This document shows, in pieces, positions 1 through 7,831 of a stretch of 45,985 nt of DNA (position 1 is the first letter of the stretch; each line of letters starts with the position of its first letter). The notes beneath the pieces were generated by a model. That model was not told where the DNA came from. It did no database searches and saw only the letters and a list, made by a program, of their open reading frames with translations. The DNA is taken from positions 1 through 45,985 of the forward strand of contig NZ_JAQLEM010000019.1 in assembly GCF_028209885.1 (NCBI RefSeq), given 5' to 3'. The translations under genes were made by a program, and so were the position numbers. Source of the DNA: Collinsella aerofaciens. Lineage in GTDB: Bacteria > Actinomycetota > Coriobacteriia > Coriobacteriales > Coriobacteriaceae.

Positions 1-48
1 GCGCCTTTAGACGCGAGCCCGGGGCCCGTGGGTTATACCCTAAGAGCA

Positions 49-71
49 AACCACCCTTTTTAAGGGTGGTT
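49..71. repeat. Perfect 10-bp hairpin at window start
   Basis: Arms AACCACCCTT (49-58) and AAGGGTGGTT (62-71) pair perfectly around a 3-base loop. It is probably a terminator or small repeat belonging to a gene left of the window. No gene is visible in 1-157. Confidence 0.5.
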
Positions 72-128
72 CTGATTTGGAGAGGGTCTTGCACGACCTA
101 TTGAGCGACCATTCGCGCTTTCCCAGAT

Positions 129-170
129 AAAACCTACCAAAACAAACCTGTCCCTTTTTGGTAGGTTTTT
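129..170 (+). terminator. Intrinsic terminator upstream of the ROK kinase
   Basis: Arms AAAACCTACCAAAA (129-142) and TTTTGGTAGGTTTT (156-169) form a perfect 14-bp stem ending in a T run at 166-170. It lies 54 bases before the kinase start, so it either ends the preceding transcription unit or acts as a leader attenuator. The left edge of the window prevents a decision. Confidence 0.75.
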
Positions 171-223
171 GTCTTGGGAGCGGTACCATACAGGCAATGA
201 TTAAACGAGAAAGGTGGGCCCCA

Positions 224-1177
224 ATGGAACCCAAGCAGTATTACATCGGCATCGACGTCGGCGGCACCTCGGTTAAGGAGGGCCTGTTCGACGAGGATGG
301 AAACCTGCTGGCCAAGGCCAGCGTGCCCACGCCTCCCATCGTTGACGCCGCGGGCTTTGCCGCGGTGACCGAGGCCATCGACCAAGTGGTCGCCAAGGCC
401 CAGATTCCGCGCGCCTTTGTGGCGGGCATTGGCCTGGCCGTTCCGTGCCCCATCCCGGCGTCGGGCGATGCCAAGGTCAAGGCCAACATTGCCATTAACC
501 TGCCCGAGCTGAGGATCGCCATTCAGGAGCACTGCCCCGACGCGGTCGTTAAGTACGAGAACGATGCCAACGCCGCTGCCATGGGCGAGGCCTGGCTCGG
601 CTCTGCCAAGGGCGTGCAGAACGTGGTGATGGTCACCATCGGTACCGGCGTGGGCGGCGGCGTTATCGTTAACGGCGACGTGGTATCGGGCGTTGTGGGC
701 GCCGGCGGCGAGATTGGCCACATGTGCCTGAACCCGGCTGAGGAGCGCACCTGCGGCTGCGGCGGCCATGGCCACCTGGAGCAGTATTCCAGCGCCACCG
801 GCGTGGTGAACAACTATCTTGCCGAGTGCAAGAAGGCGGGCGTCGAGCCCATCGAGCTCACCGGTCCCTCCGATTCTAAGCACGTGTTCCAAGCCTGCCG
901 CGAGGGCGATAAGCTTGCGCTTGCCGCAGCCGATACCATGGCTGACTATCTCGGTCGTGCTCTGGCGCTTATTGCCAACGTGGTTGACCCCGAGGTGTTC
1001 CTGATCGGTGGCGGCGCGTCCGCTTCGGCCGATGTCTACCTCGACGCCGTTCGTGAGCACTTCCAGCGCTACGCGCTTTCCGCCTCGCGCGAGACGCCCA
1101 TTAAGGTCGCTTCGCTCGGCAACGACGCCGGCATCATCGGTGCCGCCTACGTAGCCCTGCGCGCCGCCGGAAAATAG
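224..1177 (+). CDS. ROK family sugar kinase (glucokinase-like)
   Basis: Predicted cytoplasmic ATP-dependent hexose kinase of the ROK family, 317 aa, a usual length for glucokinase-type members. Visible: the N-terminal phosphate-binding motif GIDVGGT (residues 9-15), a second glycine loop IGTGVGGG near residue 138, and the ROK zinc/signature region with His166 in EIGHMC followed by the cysteine cluster CGCGGHGHLEQ (about 176-186). I chose ATG 224 because AAAGGTGG precedes it; an upstream in-frame ATG at 158 would place a non-conserved extension before the domain. It stands alone behind a terminator. Substrate (glucose, N-acetylmannosamine or another sugar) cannot be fixed from sequence; no transcriptional-regulator HTH is attached. 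Confidence 0.9.
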   Translation: MEPKQYYIGIDVGGTSVKEGLFDEDGNLLAKASVPTPPIVDAAGFAAVTEAIDQVVAKAQIPRAFVAGIGLAVPCPIPASGDAKVKANIAINLPELRIAIQEHCPDAVVKYENDANAAAMGEAWLGSAKGVQNVVMVTIGTGVGGGVIVNGDVVSGVVGAGGEIGHMCLNPAEERTCGCGGHGHLEQYSSATGVVNNYLAECKKAGVEPIELTGPSDSKHVFQACREGDKLALAAADTMADYLGRALALIANVVDPEVFLIGGGASASADVYLDAVREHFQRYALSASRETPIKVASLGNDAGIIGAAYVALRAAGK

Positions 1178-1178
1178 C

Positions 1179-1209
1179 TGGTGCAAGGGGGTCAGGTTGC
1201 TTTGCACCA
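1179..1209. repeat. Short inverted repeat after the ROK kinase (REP-like)
   Basis: TGGTGCAA (1179-1186) and TTGCACCA (1202-1209) are inverted around GGGGGTCAGGTTGC, and another GGTGCAA follows at 1214 with GGGACAG. The wording resembles the other GGGAC-containing inverted repeats at 11644 and 12776. It could also be a weak terminator hairpin. Confidence 0.45.
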
Positions 1210-1343
1210 ACACGGTGCAAAAGGGACAGCCTTGGCCCCCGTGCCTGCCCCAAAAAATGCCGTGGCCTTTCCGTCTGCGAAGGCTCGGCATCGGCGTGCT
1301 ACCATAGCTACGTCCAAGTACACATATCAAGTGGAGGATATCC

Positions 1344-2267
1344 ATGGCAAACGTTCTTGTCTTTGGTCACCAGAACCCCGATAACGACGCCATCATGAGC
1401 GCCGTCGTCCTGTCCCAGCTGCTCAACCAGGTTGAGTATGCCGGCAACACCTACGAGGCCTGCGCCCTTGGTCAGCTTCCGGCAGAGTCCGCCAAGCTGC
1501 TCGCCGACGCCGGCATCGCCGAGCCTCGCGCGATCGAGTCCGTCGAGGCCGGTCAGCTCGTCGTCCTCACCGACCACAACGAGTCCGCCCAGTCCGTCGC
1601 CGGCCTTAAGGACGCCACGGTCTTTGGCGTTGTCGATCATCACCGCATCGGCGACTTCGAGACCGCCGGCCCGCTGCACTACATCTGCCTGCCCTGGGGC
1701 TCCAGCTGCACCATCGTCACCAAGCTCGCCGGCGTGCTCGGTGTTGAGCTTTCCGACGTTCAGGCCAAGCTGCTGCTCTCGGCCATGATGACCGACACGC
1801 TCATGCTCAAGAGCCCCACCACCACCGATGTCGACCGCGCCGTCGCCGCCAAGCTCGGCGAGCAGGTGGGCGTCGACCCGGTCAAGTTTGGCATGGAGGT
1901 CTTCCTCACCCGTCCGTCCGGCTCCTTCACCGCAGCCGAGATGGTCGGCAACGACATCAAGATGTTCGAGCCTGCCGGCAAGAAGCTGCTCATCGGCCAG
2001 TACGAGACCGTCGACAAGACCCGCGCACTCGGCATGATCGACGAGATTCGCGAGGCCATGCGCGCCTACGCCGCCGAGAAGGGTGCCGACGGCATCGTCC
2101 TATGCATCACCGACATCATGGAGGAGGGCTCGCAGGTCCTGCTCGAGGGCGAGACCGAGGCTGCTCAGAAGGGCCTGGGCATTGCCGACGAGCACGACGG
2201 CGTCTGGATGCCGGGCGTCCTCTCCCGTAAGAAGCAGGTTGCTGCCCCCATCATGGCCGCCTGCTAG
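1344..2267 (+). CDS. ppaC: Manganese-dependent inorganic pyrophosphatase (family II)
   Basis: Hydrolyses pyrophosphate to two phosphates, pulling biosynthetic reactions forward in the cytoplasm. The 307-aa length matches family II (DHH superfamily) enzymes. Visible: the N-terminal FGHQNPDNDA metal-binding motif (residues 7-16), the DHH motif in VVDHHRIGDF (Asp98-His99-His100), the MMTDTLMLKSPT segment, and a C-terminal SRKKQV substrate-binding motif. GGAGG lies just before ATG 1344. The gene is monocistronic, with a strong terminator directly after it. Family II enzymes use Mn or Co rather than Mg (family knowledge). I see no CBS regulatory domains. Confidence 0.97.
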   Translation: MANVLVFGHQNPDNDAIMSAVVLSQLLNQVEYAGNTYEACALGQLPAESAKLLADAGIAEPRAIESVEAGQLVVLTDHNESAQSVAGLKDATVFGVVDHHRIGDFETAGPLHYICLPWGSSCTIVTKLAGVLGVELSDVQAKLLLSAMMTDTLMLKSPTTTDVDRAVAAKLGEQVGVDPVKFGMEVFLTRPSGSFTAAEMVGNDIKMFEPAGKKLLIGQYETVDKTRALGMIDEIREAMRAYAAEKGADGIVLCITDIMEEGSQVLLEGETEAAQKGLGIADEHDGVWMPGVLSRKKQVAAPIMAAC

Positions 2268-2286
2268 GTTTAGTTGACCAAACGCC

Positions 2287-2326
2287 ACGACCGGATCGCG
2301 GACGCCCCGCGCTCCGGTCGTTTTTT
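2287..2326 (+). terminator. Intrinsic terminator of ppaC
   Basis: ACGACCGG (2287-2294) pairs with CCGGTCGT (2314-2321), with an inner GC-rich part, followed by TTTTTT at 2321-2326. Confidence 0.88.
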
Positions 2327-2354
2327 GTGCACGGCGCCGCGTCGTCTCTTGGAC

Positions 2355-2520
2355 AGGCGTGCCCGTGCCGTTGAGCAAATAATGTTCAACCTGTGGTTCC
2401 GCTTTTCGGCCACGCCTGCGTGCTTGTCGTGCAGGGTAGGCTAGATGCAAGCGTAATACGTTAGAGCGCGGCGCCGCCACTTGGGCGGGCCGTGCTTTTT
2501 TAAGACGGGAGCTTTCCCGT
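2355..2520 (+). promoter_or_regulatory. Structured leader with terminator upstream of nhaA (candidate riboswitch/attenuator)
   Basis: ppaC already has its own terminator, yet a second structured block precedes nhaA. AGGCGTG (2355-2361) pairs with CACGCCT (2411-2417) and encloses a 7-bp hairpin GTTGAGC/GTTCAAC (2370-2376, 2384-2390, one G-U pair). An alternative hairpin, GTGG-TT-CCG with CGG-CCAC (2393-2413), would compete with the closing stem. Downstream is a 12-bp GC hairpin with one bulge (2466-2495) and TTTTTT (2496-2501), a textbook terminator 33 bases before the nhaA start. A last 6-bp hairpin (2505-2520) abuts the ribosome site. This order fits transcription attenuation. Ligand unknown; Li+/Na+-type riboswitches before nhaA genes are known elsewhere, but I cannot match this one to a class. 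Confidence 0.5.
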
Positions 2521-2534
2521 GAAAGGAGCCGCCC

Positions 2535-3893
2535 ATGGCAGCACCCGAGCAGCTGTTTAACGTTCGTGAGCGCAAGCGTTTTGAGCGCCACGACATTTGG
2601 GAGCGCATCACCGAGAACGGCACGATTTCCGCCGCCGTCATGGTCTTCGCCGCCATCGCCGCCGTCATTTGCGCCAATACCGATGCCTACGAGGCCATCC
2701 ATCACTTTTTGGAGACCCCGCTGTATGTGGGTCTGGGCAACCTTACGGCCGGTCTCACCGTTGAGCTATTCGTCAACGACTTCCTCATGGCGATTTTCTT
2801 TTTGCTGGTGGGCATTGAGCTTAAGTACGAGATGACGGTCGGTGAGCTCAAGAATCCGCGTCAGGCCATGCTTCCCATGCTGGCGGCCGTGGGCGGCGTC
2901 GTCGTTCCCGCCTGCATCTACCTGATCTTTAACCATGCCGGCGCCCGCAACGGTTGGGCCATCCCCATGGCAACCGATATTGCCTTTGCGCTGGGCGTGC
3001 TGTCGCTTTTGGGCAATCGCGTGCCCAACGGCGTGCGCGTGTTCTTCTCGACGCTCGCCATCGCCGACGACCTCATTTCCATCGCCGCCATCGCCATCTT
3101 CTACGGTCAGAGCCCCAATCCGTTTTGGTTGGGCGCCGCCGCGCTTGTGACCTGCGCGCTCGTGTGGCTCAACAAGACGCAGCATTACCGCCTTGCCCCG
3201 TATTCGGTACTGGGCCTGCTGTTGTGGTTCTGCATGTTCAAGAGCGGCGTACACGCTACGCTTGCCGGCGTCATCCTGGCCTTCACCATCCCGGCCAAGT
3301 GCGGCGTCAAGCTTGATAGCCTCACCGATTGGTTGGGCGAGTGCCTGCCGCTGCTCGATGACCGCTACGACGACGAGGCGCACATCCTGGGCCAGCATGA
3401 CTTTACCGTCTCGACCACCAAGGTCGAGCGCGTCATGCACCGCGTGACTCCGCCGCTTATCCGCATGGAGCGTCTGATCTCCACGCCGGTCAACTTTGTG
3501 ATCCTGCCGATCTTTGCGTTCGTGAACGCGCAGGTTCGCCTAGTGGGCGTTGACATGAGCACGCTGCTCACCGATCCGGTGACGCTTGGCGTGTACTTTG
3601 GCATGCTGCTGGGCAAGCCGATCGGCATCTTTGGCATGACGTTCGCCCTGGTTAAGCTCAAGGCTTGCCAGTTGCCGCGCAATGTCAACTGGCATATGAT
3701 TGCCGGTGTGGGCATTCTGGGCGGCATCGGCTTTACCATGTCGATTCTCATCAGCGGCCTCGCCTTCCCGACGGCCCAGTTTGAGGTTCTGGCCGCCAAG
3801 GCCGCTATTCTCGCCGGCTCTGTCACCGCGGCCGTACTTGGCATGATCTACATGAGTGTGATCTGCAAGCACCCCGCGCCCAAGAACGAGTAG
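2535..3893 (+). CDS. nhaA: Na+/H+ antiporter NhaA
   Basis: Inner-membrane sodium/proton exchanger for pH and sodium homeostasis. The 452-aa protein is longer than E. coli NhaA (388) but normal for actinobacterial forms; the extra length includes a hydrophilic stretch in the middle (about residues 260-305). Visible: about twelve hydrophobic segments, GIELKYEMTVGEL after the second helix, GWAIPMATDIAFALGVL, the essential Asp pair in TLAIADDLISIAAI, and the C-terminal GVGILGGIGFTMSILI helix. AAAGGAG precedes ATG 2535. The gene stands alone under the structured leader described for 2355-2520. Assignment is firm; the ion stoichiometry is family knowledge. Confidence 0.96.
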   Translation: MAAPEQLFNVRERKRFERHDIWERITENGTISAAVMVFAAIAAVICANTDAYEAIHHFLETPLYVGLGNLTAGLTVELFVNDFLMAIFFLLVGIELKYEMTVGELKNPRQAMLPMLAAVGGVVVPACIYLIFNHAGARNGWAIPMATDIAFALGVLSLLGNRVPNGVRVFFSTLAIADDLISIAAIAIFYGQSPNPFWLGAAALVTCALVWLNKTQHYRLAPYSVLGLLLWFCMFKSGVHATLAGVILAFTIPAKCGVKLDSLTDWLGECLPLLDDRYDDEAHILGQHDFTVSTTKVERVMHRVTPPLIRMERLISTPVNFVILPIFAFVNAQVRLVGVDMSTLLTDPVTLGVYFGMLLGKPIGIFGMTFALVKLKACQLPRNVNWHMIAGVGILGGIGFTMSILISGLAFPTAQFEVLAAKAAILAGSVTAAVLGMIYMSVICKHPAPKNE

Positions 3894-3978
3894 GCGCGTA
3901 GAAACAGACGCCAGAGCCTGCTCGAGCGCGTGTAAAACGCGGTTTTGAGTGGTACTTGCCACCTGCCGGACACCCCAG

Positions 3979-4206
3979 TGGCCAAAAAACGCCGTTTGTG
4001 AGTACTGTCACAAACGGCGTTTCATTTTAGGCGCGAAAAATAATGTACAAATCTATTCTGTCTGTGCATTAACGATTGCGTGGCTGGACGAAAAATGCCG
4101 ATGCATCCTTCCAAAACCGGACACAAAAGGCCAAGACTGGCCTTTTTAATTCAAAATCGCTGTTACTAAAAAAGTAACAGTACTCATATTTGCTATTTTT
4201 TGACCA
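3979..4206. repeat. Inverted-repeat element, copy A (TGGCCAAAAAA family)
   Basis: The left end starts TGGCCAAAAAA (3979) and folds into a perfect 15-bp hairpin (3987-4001 with 4008-4022, loop GTACTG). The right end (4160-4206), read on the minus strand, begins TGGTCAAAAAATAGCAAAT, continues into GAGTACTGTTAC and ends in hairpin CTGTTACT/AGTAACAG. The same outward arms frame copy B at 18516-18732, where they match this right arm at roughly 42 of 47 positions. The interior has no convincing gene. The left hairpin may also serve as a terminator for nhaA. This fills most of the 331-base gap between nhaA and the next gene. Confidence 0.7.
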
Positions 4207-4224
4207 CAGGCCCCAATGACTAGG

Positions 4225-4479
4225 TTATTCCACGGTGCCGTAGACGGCGCCCCAGCCGTGGGCGGCCAAGGCGGAGTTGAGCTGGTCGCAAAGTGACTGG
4301 CGGTCGTAATAGCCGGGCGGTAGCAGGTTCACGATTTCCATGAGATCGGGCGCCAGGTCCAAGATTTCGGCCTGTACGATCAGATCCAGGCGGTCGATGG
4401 CGTGGCGGTCGTAAAACAGTCCGTCGACCAGGCGCTGTAGGTCGCCGAATTCCTCGGCCTGGAACGATCCGTACTCCAT
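4225..4479 (-). CDS. Small hypothetical protein, 84 aa
   Basis: Acidic, soluble, 84-aa protein with no signal peptide, membrane segment or motif that I recognise. The start ATG at 4479 has a strong AAGGAGG site 5 bases upstream; the in-frame upstream ATG (4509) lacks one. Sequence begins MEYGSFQAEEFGDLQ, contains LVDGLFYDRHAIDRLDL and a C-terminal HGWGAVYG. The frame is intact with a clean ribosome site, so I take it as a real gene despite being small. It is divergent from the downstream aminotransferase. No function is proposed. Confidence 0.72.
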   Translation of the reverse strand: MEYGSFQAEEFGDLQRLVDGLFYDRHAIDRLDLIVQAEILDLAPDLMEIVNLLPPGYYDRQSLCDQLNSALAAHGWGAVYGTVE

Positions 4480-4581
4480 AGTGCCTCCTTGGGCGCCCCG
4501 CGCCGGCATGCGCGGCGATTCGTAATTTATTGCGATGGACTTAATCTATCACGGCTTCATACCGTTGCGGCGGTGGCGGTC

Positions 4582-4587
4582 TATACT
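4582..4587 (+). promoter_or_regulatory. Candidate -10 box TATACT before the aminotransferase
   Basis: TATACT 42 bases before the start, in the context TCTATACTTAG. The same CTATACTT wording occurs before the tatB-like gene (6372). I see no good -35 box. Confidence 0.35.
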
Positions 4588-4628
4588 TAGACGAACTGCA
4601 ACGTACCGCTTCGCGAAAGGTCGCACCC

Positions 4629-5933
4629 ATGCAGACGATCTACCAGAAGATGGAAACCACCGAACTCGATGCCGCCATCGAGGTGCTCAAAGCCGAGGTC
4701 GCCGAGGTCAAGGCCAAGGGCCTGGCGCTCGATATGGCCCGCGGCAAGCCGTCGCCCTCCCAGGTGGACATCTCTCGACCCATGCTCGATATCCTCAATG
4801 CCGATGCCGATCTGCACGACGGCAACGTCGATTGTTCCAACTACGGCTGCTTTGAGGGCATTCCCTCGGCACGCAAGCTGGCAGGGGAGTTCCTGGGCTG
4901 CCCCGCTGAGCAGACACTCGTGCTGGGCTCGTCGAGCCTGCTGATCGAGCACGACATCGCCGGCATGTTCTGGCGCTGTGGCTCGTGCGGCAGCGAGCCC
5001 TGGGAGGCTTACGAGGCAGCGCACGACGGCAAGAAGGTCAAGTTCCTGTGCCCGGTTCCCGGCTACGATCGCCACTTTGGCATCACCGCCGACTTGGGCA
5101 TCGAGAACGTTCCCGTCGCGATGACCGACAACGGCCCCGATATGGACGAAATCGAGCGCCTCGTTGCCGCCGACGATTCCATCAAGGGCATCTGGTGCGT
5201 GCCAAAGTATTCCAACCCCACGGGCATCACCTTTAGCGAGGACACCGTGCGTCGCCTGGTCGAGATGCCCACGGCCGCGCCCGATTTCCGCATCTTCTGG
5301 GACAACGCCTACTGCGTGCACGACCTGTACGACGAGACCGACGAGCTCGCCAATATCTTCGATCTTGCCCGCGCGGCGGGCACCGAGGACCGCGTGGTGG
5401 CCTTTGCCTCGACGTCCAAGATCACCTTCCCGGGCGCCGGTATCGGCTTTATCTGTGCGAGCCCCGCGGTCATCGCCGAGTTCTCCAAGCGCCTGAAGGC
5501 CGGCCTCATCAGTGCTGATAAGCTCAACCAACTGCGCCACGTGCGCTTCCTTCCCACCATCGAGGCGGTCAAGGAGCACATGAAAAAGCATGCCGAGTTT
5601 TTGCGCCCGCGCTTTGAGGCCGTTGAGCGCAAGCTCACCGAGGGCCTGGGCGATACGGGTTGCGCCACCTGGACGCATCCCCGCGGCGGCTACTTTGTAA
5701 GCTTCGATGGTCCCGAGGGCTCGGCCCAAAAGGTCGCCGCGCTTTGTGCCGACCTGGGCGTCAAGCTCACCCCGGCTGGTGCCACTTGGCCTTATGGCAA
5801 GGACCCGCGCGATACCAACATCCGCATCGCGCCGAGCTATCCCACGGTCGAGGACCTGGAGGCCGCGCTCGATGTGCTGGTGCTGGCCGTTAAGCTTGTC
5901 GCTGCCGAGCTCGCGCGTGCCGAGCGCGCCTAA
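4629..5933 (+). CDS. PLP-dependent class I/II aminotransferase (MocR-type aspartate aminotransferase family)
   Basis: Predicted PLP-dependent aminotransferase, 434 aa, most like the Aminotran_MocR family (Pfam PF12897), some members of which act on aspartate or alanine. Visible: N-terminal helix region, MARGKPSPSQVD, NYGCFEGIPSARKL (substrate/PLP entrance), LGSSSLL for phosphate binding, the CVPKYSNPTGI motif (Asn before PLP), an Asp in FWDNAYCVHD, and the Schiff-base lysine Lys264 in ASTSKITFPGAGIG. ATG 4629 is preceded by GAAAGG. Despite the family name there is no DNA-binding GntR domain here. Substrate is inferred only. It is followed 51 bases later by a STAS-domain gene. Confidence 0.9.
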   Translation: MQTIYQKMETTELDAAIEVLKAEVAEVKAKGLALDMARGKPSPSQVDISRPMLDILNADADLHDGNVDCSNYGCFEGIPSARKLAGEFLGCPAEQTLVLGSSSLLIEHDIAGMFWRCGSCGSEPWEAYEAAHDGKKVKFLCPVPGYDRHFGITADLGIENVPVAMTDNGPDMDEIERLVAADDSIKGIWCVPKYSNPTGITFSEDTVRRLVEMPTAAPDFRIFWDNAYCVHDLYDETDELANIFDLARAAGTEDRVVAFASTSKITFPGAGIGFICASPAVIAEFSKRLKAGLISADKLNQLRHVRFLPTIEAVKEHMKKHAEFLRPRFEAVERKLTEGLGDTGCATWTHPRGGYFVSFDGPEGSAQKVAALCADLGVKLTPAGATWPYGKDPRDTNIRIAPSYPTVEDLEAALDVLVLAVKLVAAELARAERA

Positions 5934-5984
5934 CGCGCGGCTTCCCGTACTATCCGCACCTTCGATACGTAAAGGAGCATATAC

Positions 5985-6299
5985 ATGGATTTGGGTATTT
6001 CCACCAACCCCACGCCAGAGCTCTACACCATTAAGGTAACCGGCGAGATCGATATCTCTAACGCCGATAGCCTGCGCAATGCCATCGACCTGGCGCTCGA
6101 GCAGCCCACTGAGTCCGTTGAGCTCGATTTTGCCCAGGTGAGCTACATCGATTCAACGGGCATTGGCGTGCTCGTGGGCGCCGCGCACCACGCGGTCGAC
6201 CACGGCAAGCGTTTTAGCTGCACCAATGTGCAGCCCCCGGTGATGCGTGTGGTTCAGCTGTTGGGTGTCGACCAGGAGATTTCGATCACCGCTGCATAA
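5985..6299 (+). CDS. STAS-domain anti-sigma factor antagonist
   Basis: 104-aa single STAS domain like SpoIIAA/RsbV: these proteins bind an anti-sigma kinase when dephosphorylated and free a sigma factor. Visible: beta strand YTIKVTGEIDISNA, and the phosphorylation site region SYIDSTGIGVL with Ser57 next to Thr58. AAAGGAG precedes ATG 5985. No anti-sigma kinase or sigma factor gene lies nearby in this window, so its partner is elsewhere. It could instead serve a non-sigma signalling role. Family call firm, role inferred. Confidence 0.92.
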   Translation: MDLGISTNPTPELYTIKVTGEIDISNADSLRNAIDLALEQPTESVELDFAQVSYIDSTGIGVLVGAAHHAVDHGKRFSCTNVQPPVMRVVQLLGVDQEISITAA

Positions 6300-6371
6300 T
6301 CTTTGCCCCCAAAAGGGCGTGCCGTTTGGCATATGTTTGTGATGCGCTCGGACGTTTTGGCGTCCGGGCGC

Positions 6372-6377
6372 TATACT
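6372..6377 (+). promoter_or_regulatory. Candidate -10 box TATACT before the tat-hyp operon
   Basis: TATACT in GCTATACTTGACC, 81 bases before the GTG start of the tatB-like gene. No convincing -35 at 17 bases. Confidence 0.35.
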
Positions 6378-6452
6378 TGACCGAATGAATAGACGAGTTC
6401 CGGCCGAATGGCGCGGTGCGGGCTCGACTCACATCGAGCCTTGGAGGTATGT

Positions 6453-7034
6453 GTGTTTGGTATTGGAGAGGGTGAGCTCGCGATCATCGTGGTCTTCGGC
6501 TTTTTGCTGTTTGGCCCGGATAAGCTCCCACAGATGGGCCGCACGATCGGCCGTGCCATCCGTCAGTTCCGCGAGACGCAGGAAAAGATGACGGCCGTTG
6601 TTCAGTCCGAGATTATCGATCCGGTAAGTGAGGCCGCTTCGGCACCGGTCAAGCCCAAGAAGACTGCCGTCGATGACGATTCCGATGCGGACGAGGATGC
6701 CGCCGAGGCGGCAGCGCCCGCCAAGAAGGAGACCTTTGCCGAGCGTCGCGCCCGTCTTGCTGCCGAGAAGGCCGCGAGTGAGGCTGCCGCCGAGGGCGAG
6801 GGTGCTGCTGAGGAGGCCGAGGGTGCCGAGCCCGCCGCTGCCGCCGAGCCTGTCGTCGAGCCCGAGCCTGCTGCAGAGCCGGAGCCCGAGCCCGAGCCGG
6901 CAGAGCCCACGACGGCTGACCTCTACGCCCGTCGTCCCCGCAAGCGCAAGGCCGTCGTCGACCAGCTCGCTCGCGAGCTCGAGGCCGAGGACGACGCCGC
7001 TGCCGCCGACGCCCCGAAGGGAGGCGATGAGTAA
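6453..7034 (+). CDS. Twin-arginine translocase TatA/TatB family subunit
   Basis: Membrane subunit of the Tat pathway, which exports folded, cofactor-bearing proteins. I start it at GTG 6453 with GGAGG 5 bases upstream, giving an N terminus MFGIGEGELAIIVVFGFLLF that looks like TatB (acidic residue early in the helix); an upstream ATG at 6408 would add a soluble extension that does not fit. One membrane helix (about 7-21), the FGPDKLPQMG hinge, an amphipathic helix, then a long disordered tail rich in Ala/Glu, including a Pro-Glu repeat near residues 130-152. At 193 aa it is longer than typical TatA. TAA overlaps the tatC ATG. Whether it acts as TatA, TatB or both is not decidable here. Confidence 0.88.
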   Translation: MFGIGEGELAIIVVFGFLLFGPDKLPQMGRTIGRAIRQFRETQEKMTAVVQSEIIDPVSEAASAPVKPKKTAVDDDSDADEDAAEAAAPAKKETFAERRARLAAEKAASEAAAEGEGAAEEAEGAEPAAAAEPVVEPEPAAEPEPEPEPAEPTTADLYARRPRKRKAVVDQLARELEAEDDAAAADAPKGGDE

Positions 7035-7825
7035 TGCCTATCGGACCTGCGCGTATGCCGCTCTTCGATCACCTGGGAGAGCTCCGTCGCCGTCTGACCA
7101 TCGTGGTCGTGTCGGTGTTTGCCGCCGCCATCGTGCTGTATTTCGCCACACCCGTGGTGCTCGATATCCTGGAAGACCCCATCCGTTCGTTTGTGCCGGA
7201 CGGTAAGTTCTACATCACCACCACGCTCGGCGGCTTTGGCTTGCGCTTCTCGCTGGCTCTTAAGATGGCCGTTGTCATGTGCACGCCCATGATCATCTGG
7301 CAGATTCTGGCGTTTTTCCTGCCGGCGCTTCGCCCCAACGAGCGCAAGTGGGTCGTGCCCACGGTGCTCGCCTCGACGGTGTTGTTCTTCCTGGGCGCCA
7401 TCTTCTGCTACTTCATCATCATTCCTGCGGGCTTTGAGTGGCTCATCGGCGAGACCTCGGCCGTCGCTACGGCGCTGCCCGATTTGGAGAACTACGTCAA
7501 CATGGAGCTGCTCTTTATGATCGGCTTCGGTGTGGCGTTTGAACTGCCGCTCATCATCTTCTACCTGTCCGTCTTCCACATCGTGTCCTACGCTGCTTTC
7601 CGCAGTGCCTGGCGTTATGTATACGTTGGCCTGCTTGTGGGATCGGCTGTGATTACGCCCGACGGCTCGCCCGTTACGCTGGGCCTCATGTATGGCGCCC
7701 TGCTCTCGCTCTACGAGATTTCGCTCGCCATCGCCCGTGTGGTCATTACCGCGCGCGAGGGCAAGGAGGGCCTGTTCGTGAGCCGTCTGGACCTGTTCTC
7801 GGACGATGAGGATGACGAGGAGTAA
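7034..7825 (+). CDS. tatC: Sec-independent protein translocase TatC
   Basis: Polytopic receptor of twin-arginine signal peptides, 263 aa, about six membrane helices. Visible: MPLFDHLGELRRRL (the typical TatC start, with conserved Leu-Glu before the first helix), FALRPNERKW-like cytosolic loop (seen as FLPALRPNERKW), and the conserved FGVAFELPLI segment of the signal-peptide site. It overlaps the tatB-like gene by one base (TAATG) and is followed 6 bases later by hypA, so the four genes form one operon. The acidic C-terminal end (DLFSDDEDDEE) is cytosolic. No tatA-like second copy is seen in this window. Confidence 0.96.
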   Translation: MPIGPARMPLFDHLGELRRRLTIVVVSVFAAAIVLYFATPVVLDILEDPIRSFVPDGKFYITTTLGGFGLRFSLALKMAVVMCTPMIIWQILAFFLPALRPNERKWVVPTVLASTVLFFLGAIFCYFIIIPAGFEWLIGETSAVATALPDLENYVNMELLFMIGFGVAFELPLIIFYLSVFHIVSYAAFRSAWRYVYVGLLVGSAVITPDGSPVTLGLMYGALLSLYEISLAIARVVITAREGKEGLFVSRLDLFSDDEDDEE

Positions 7826-7831
7826 ATCGGT

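Noticed and set aside
6453..7034. A start at ATG 6408 for the tatB-like gene
   Set aside because: It would add 15 hydrophilic residues before the membrane helix; the GTG at 6453 has GGAGG and the usual MF-IG start.
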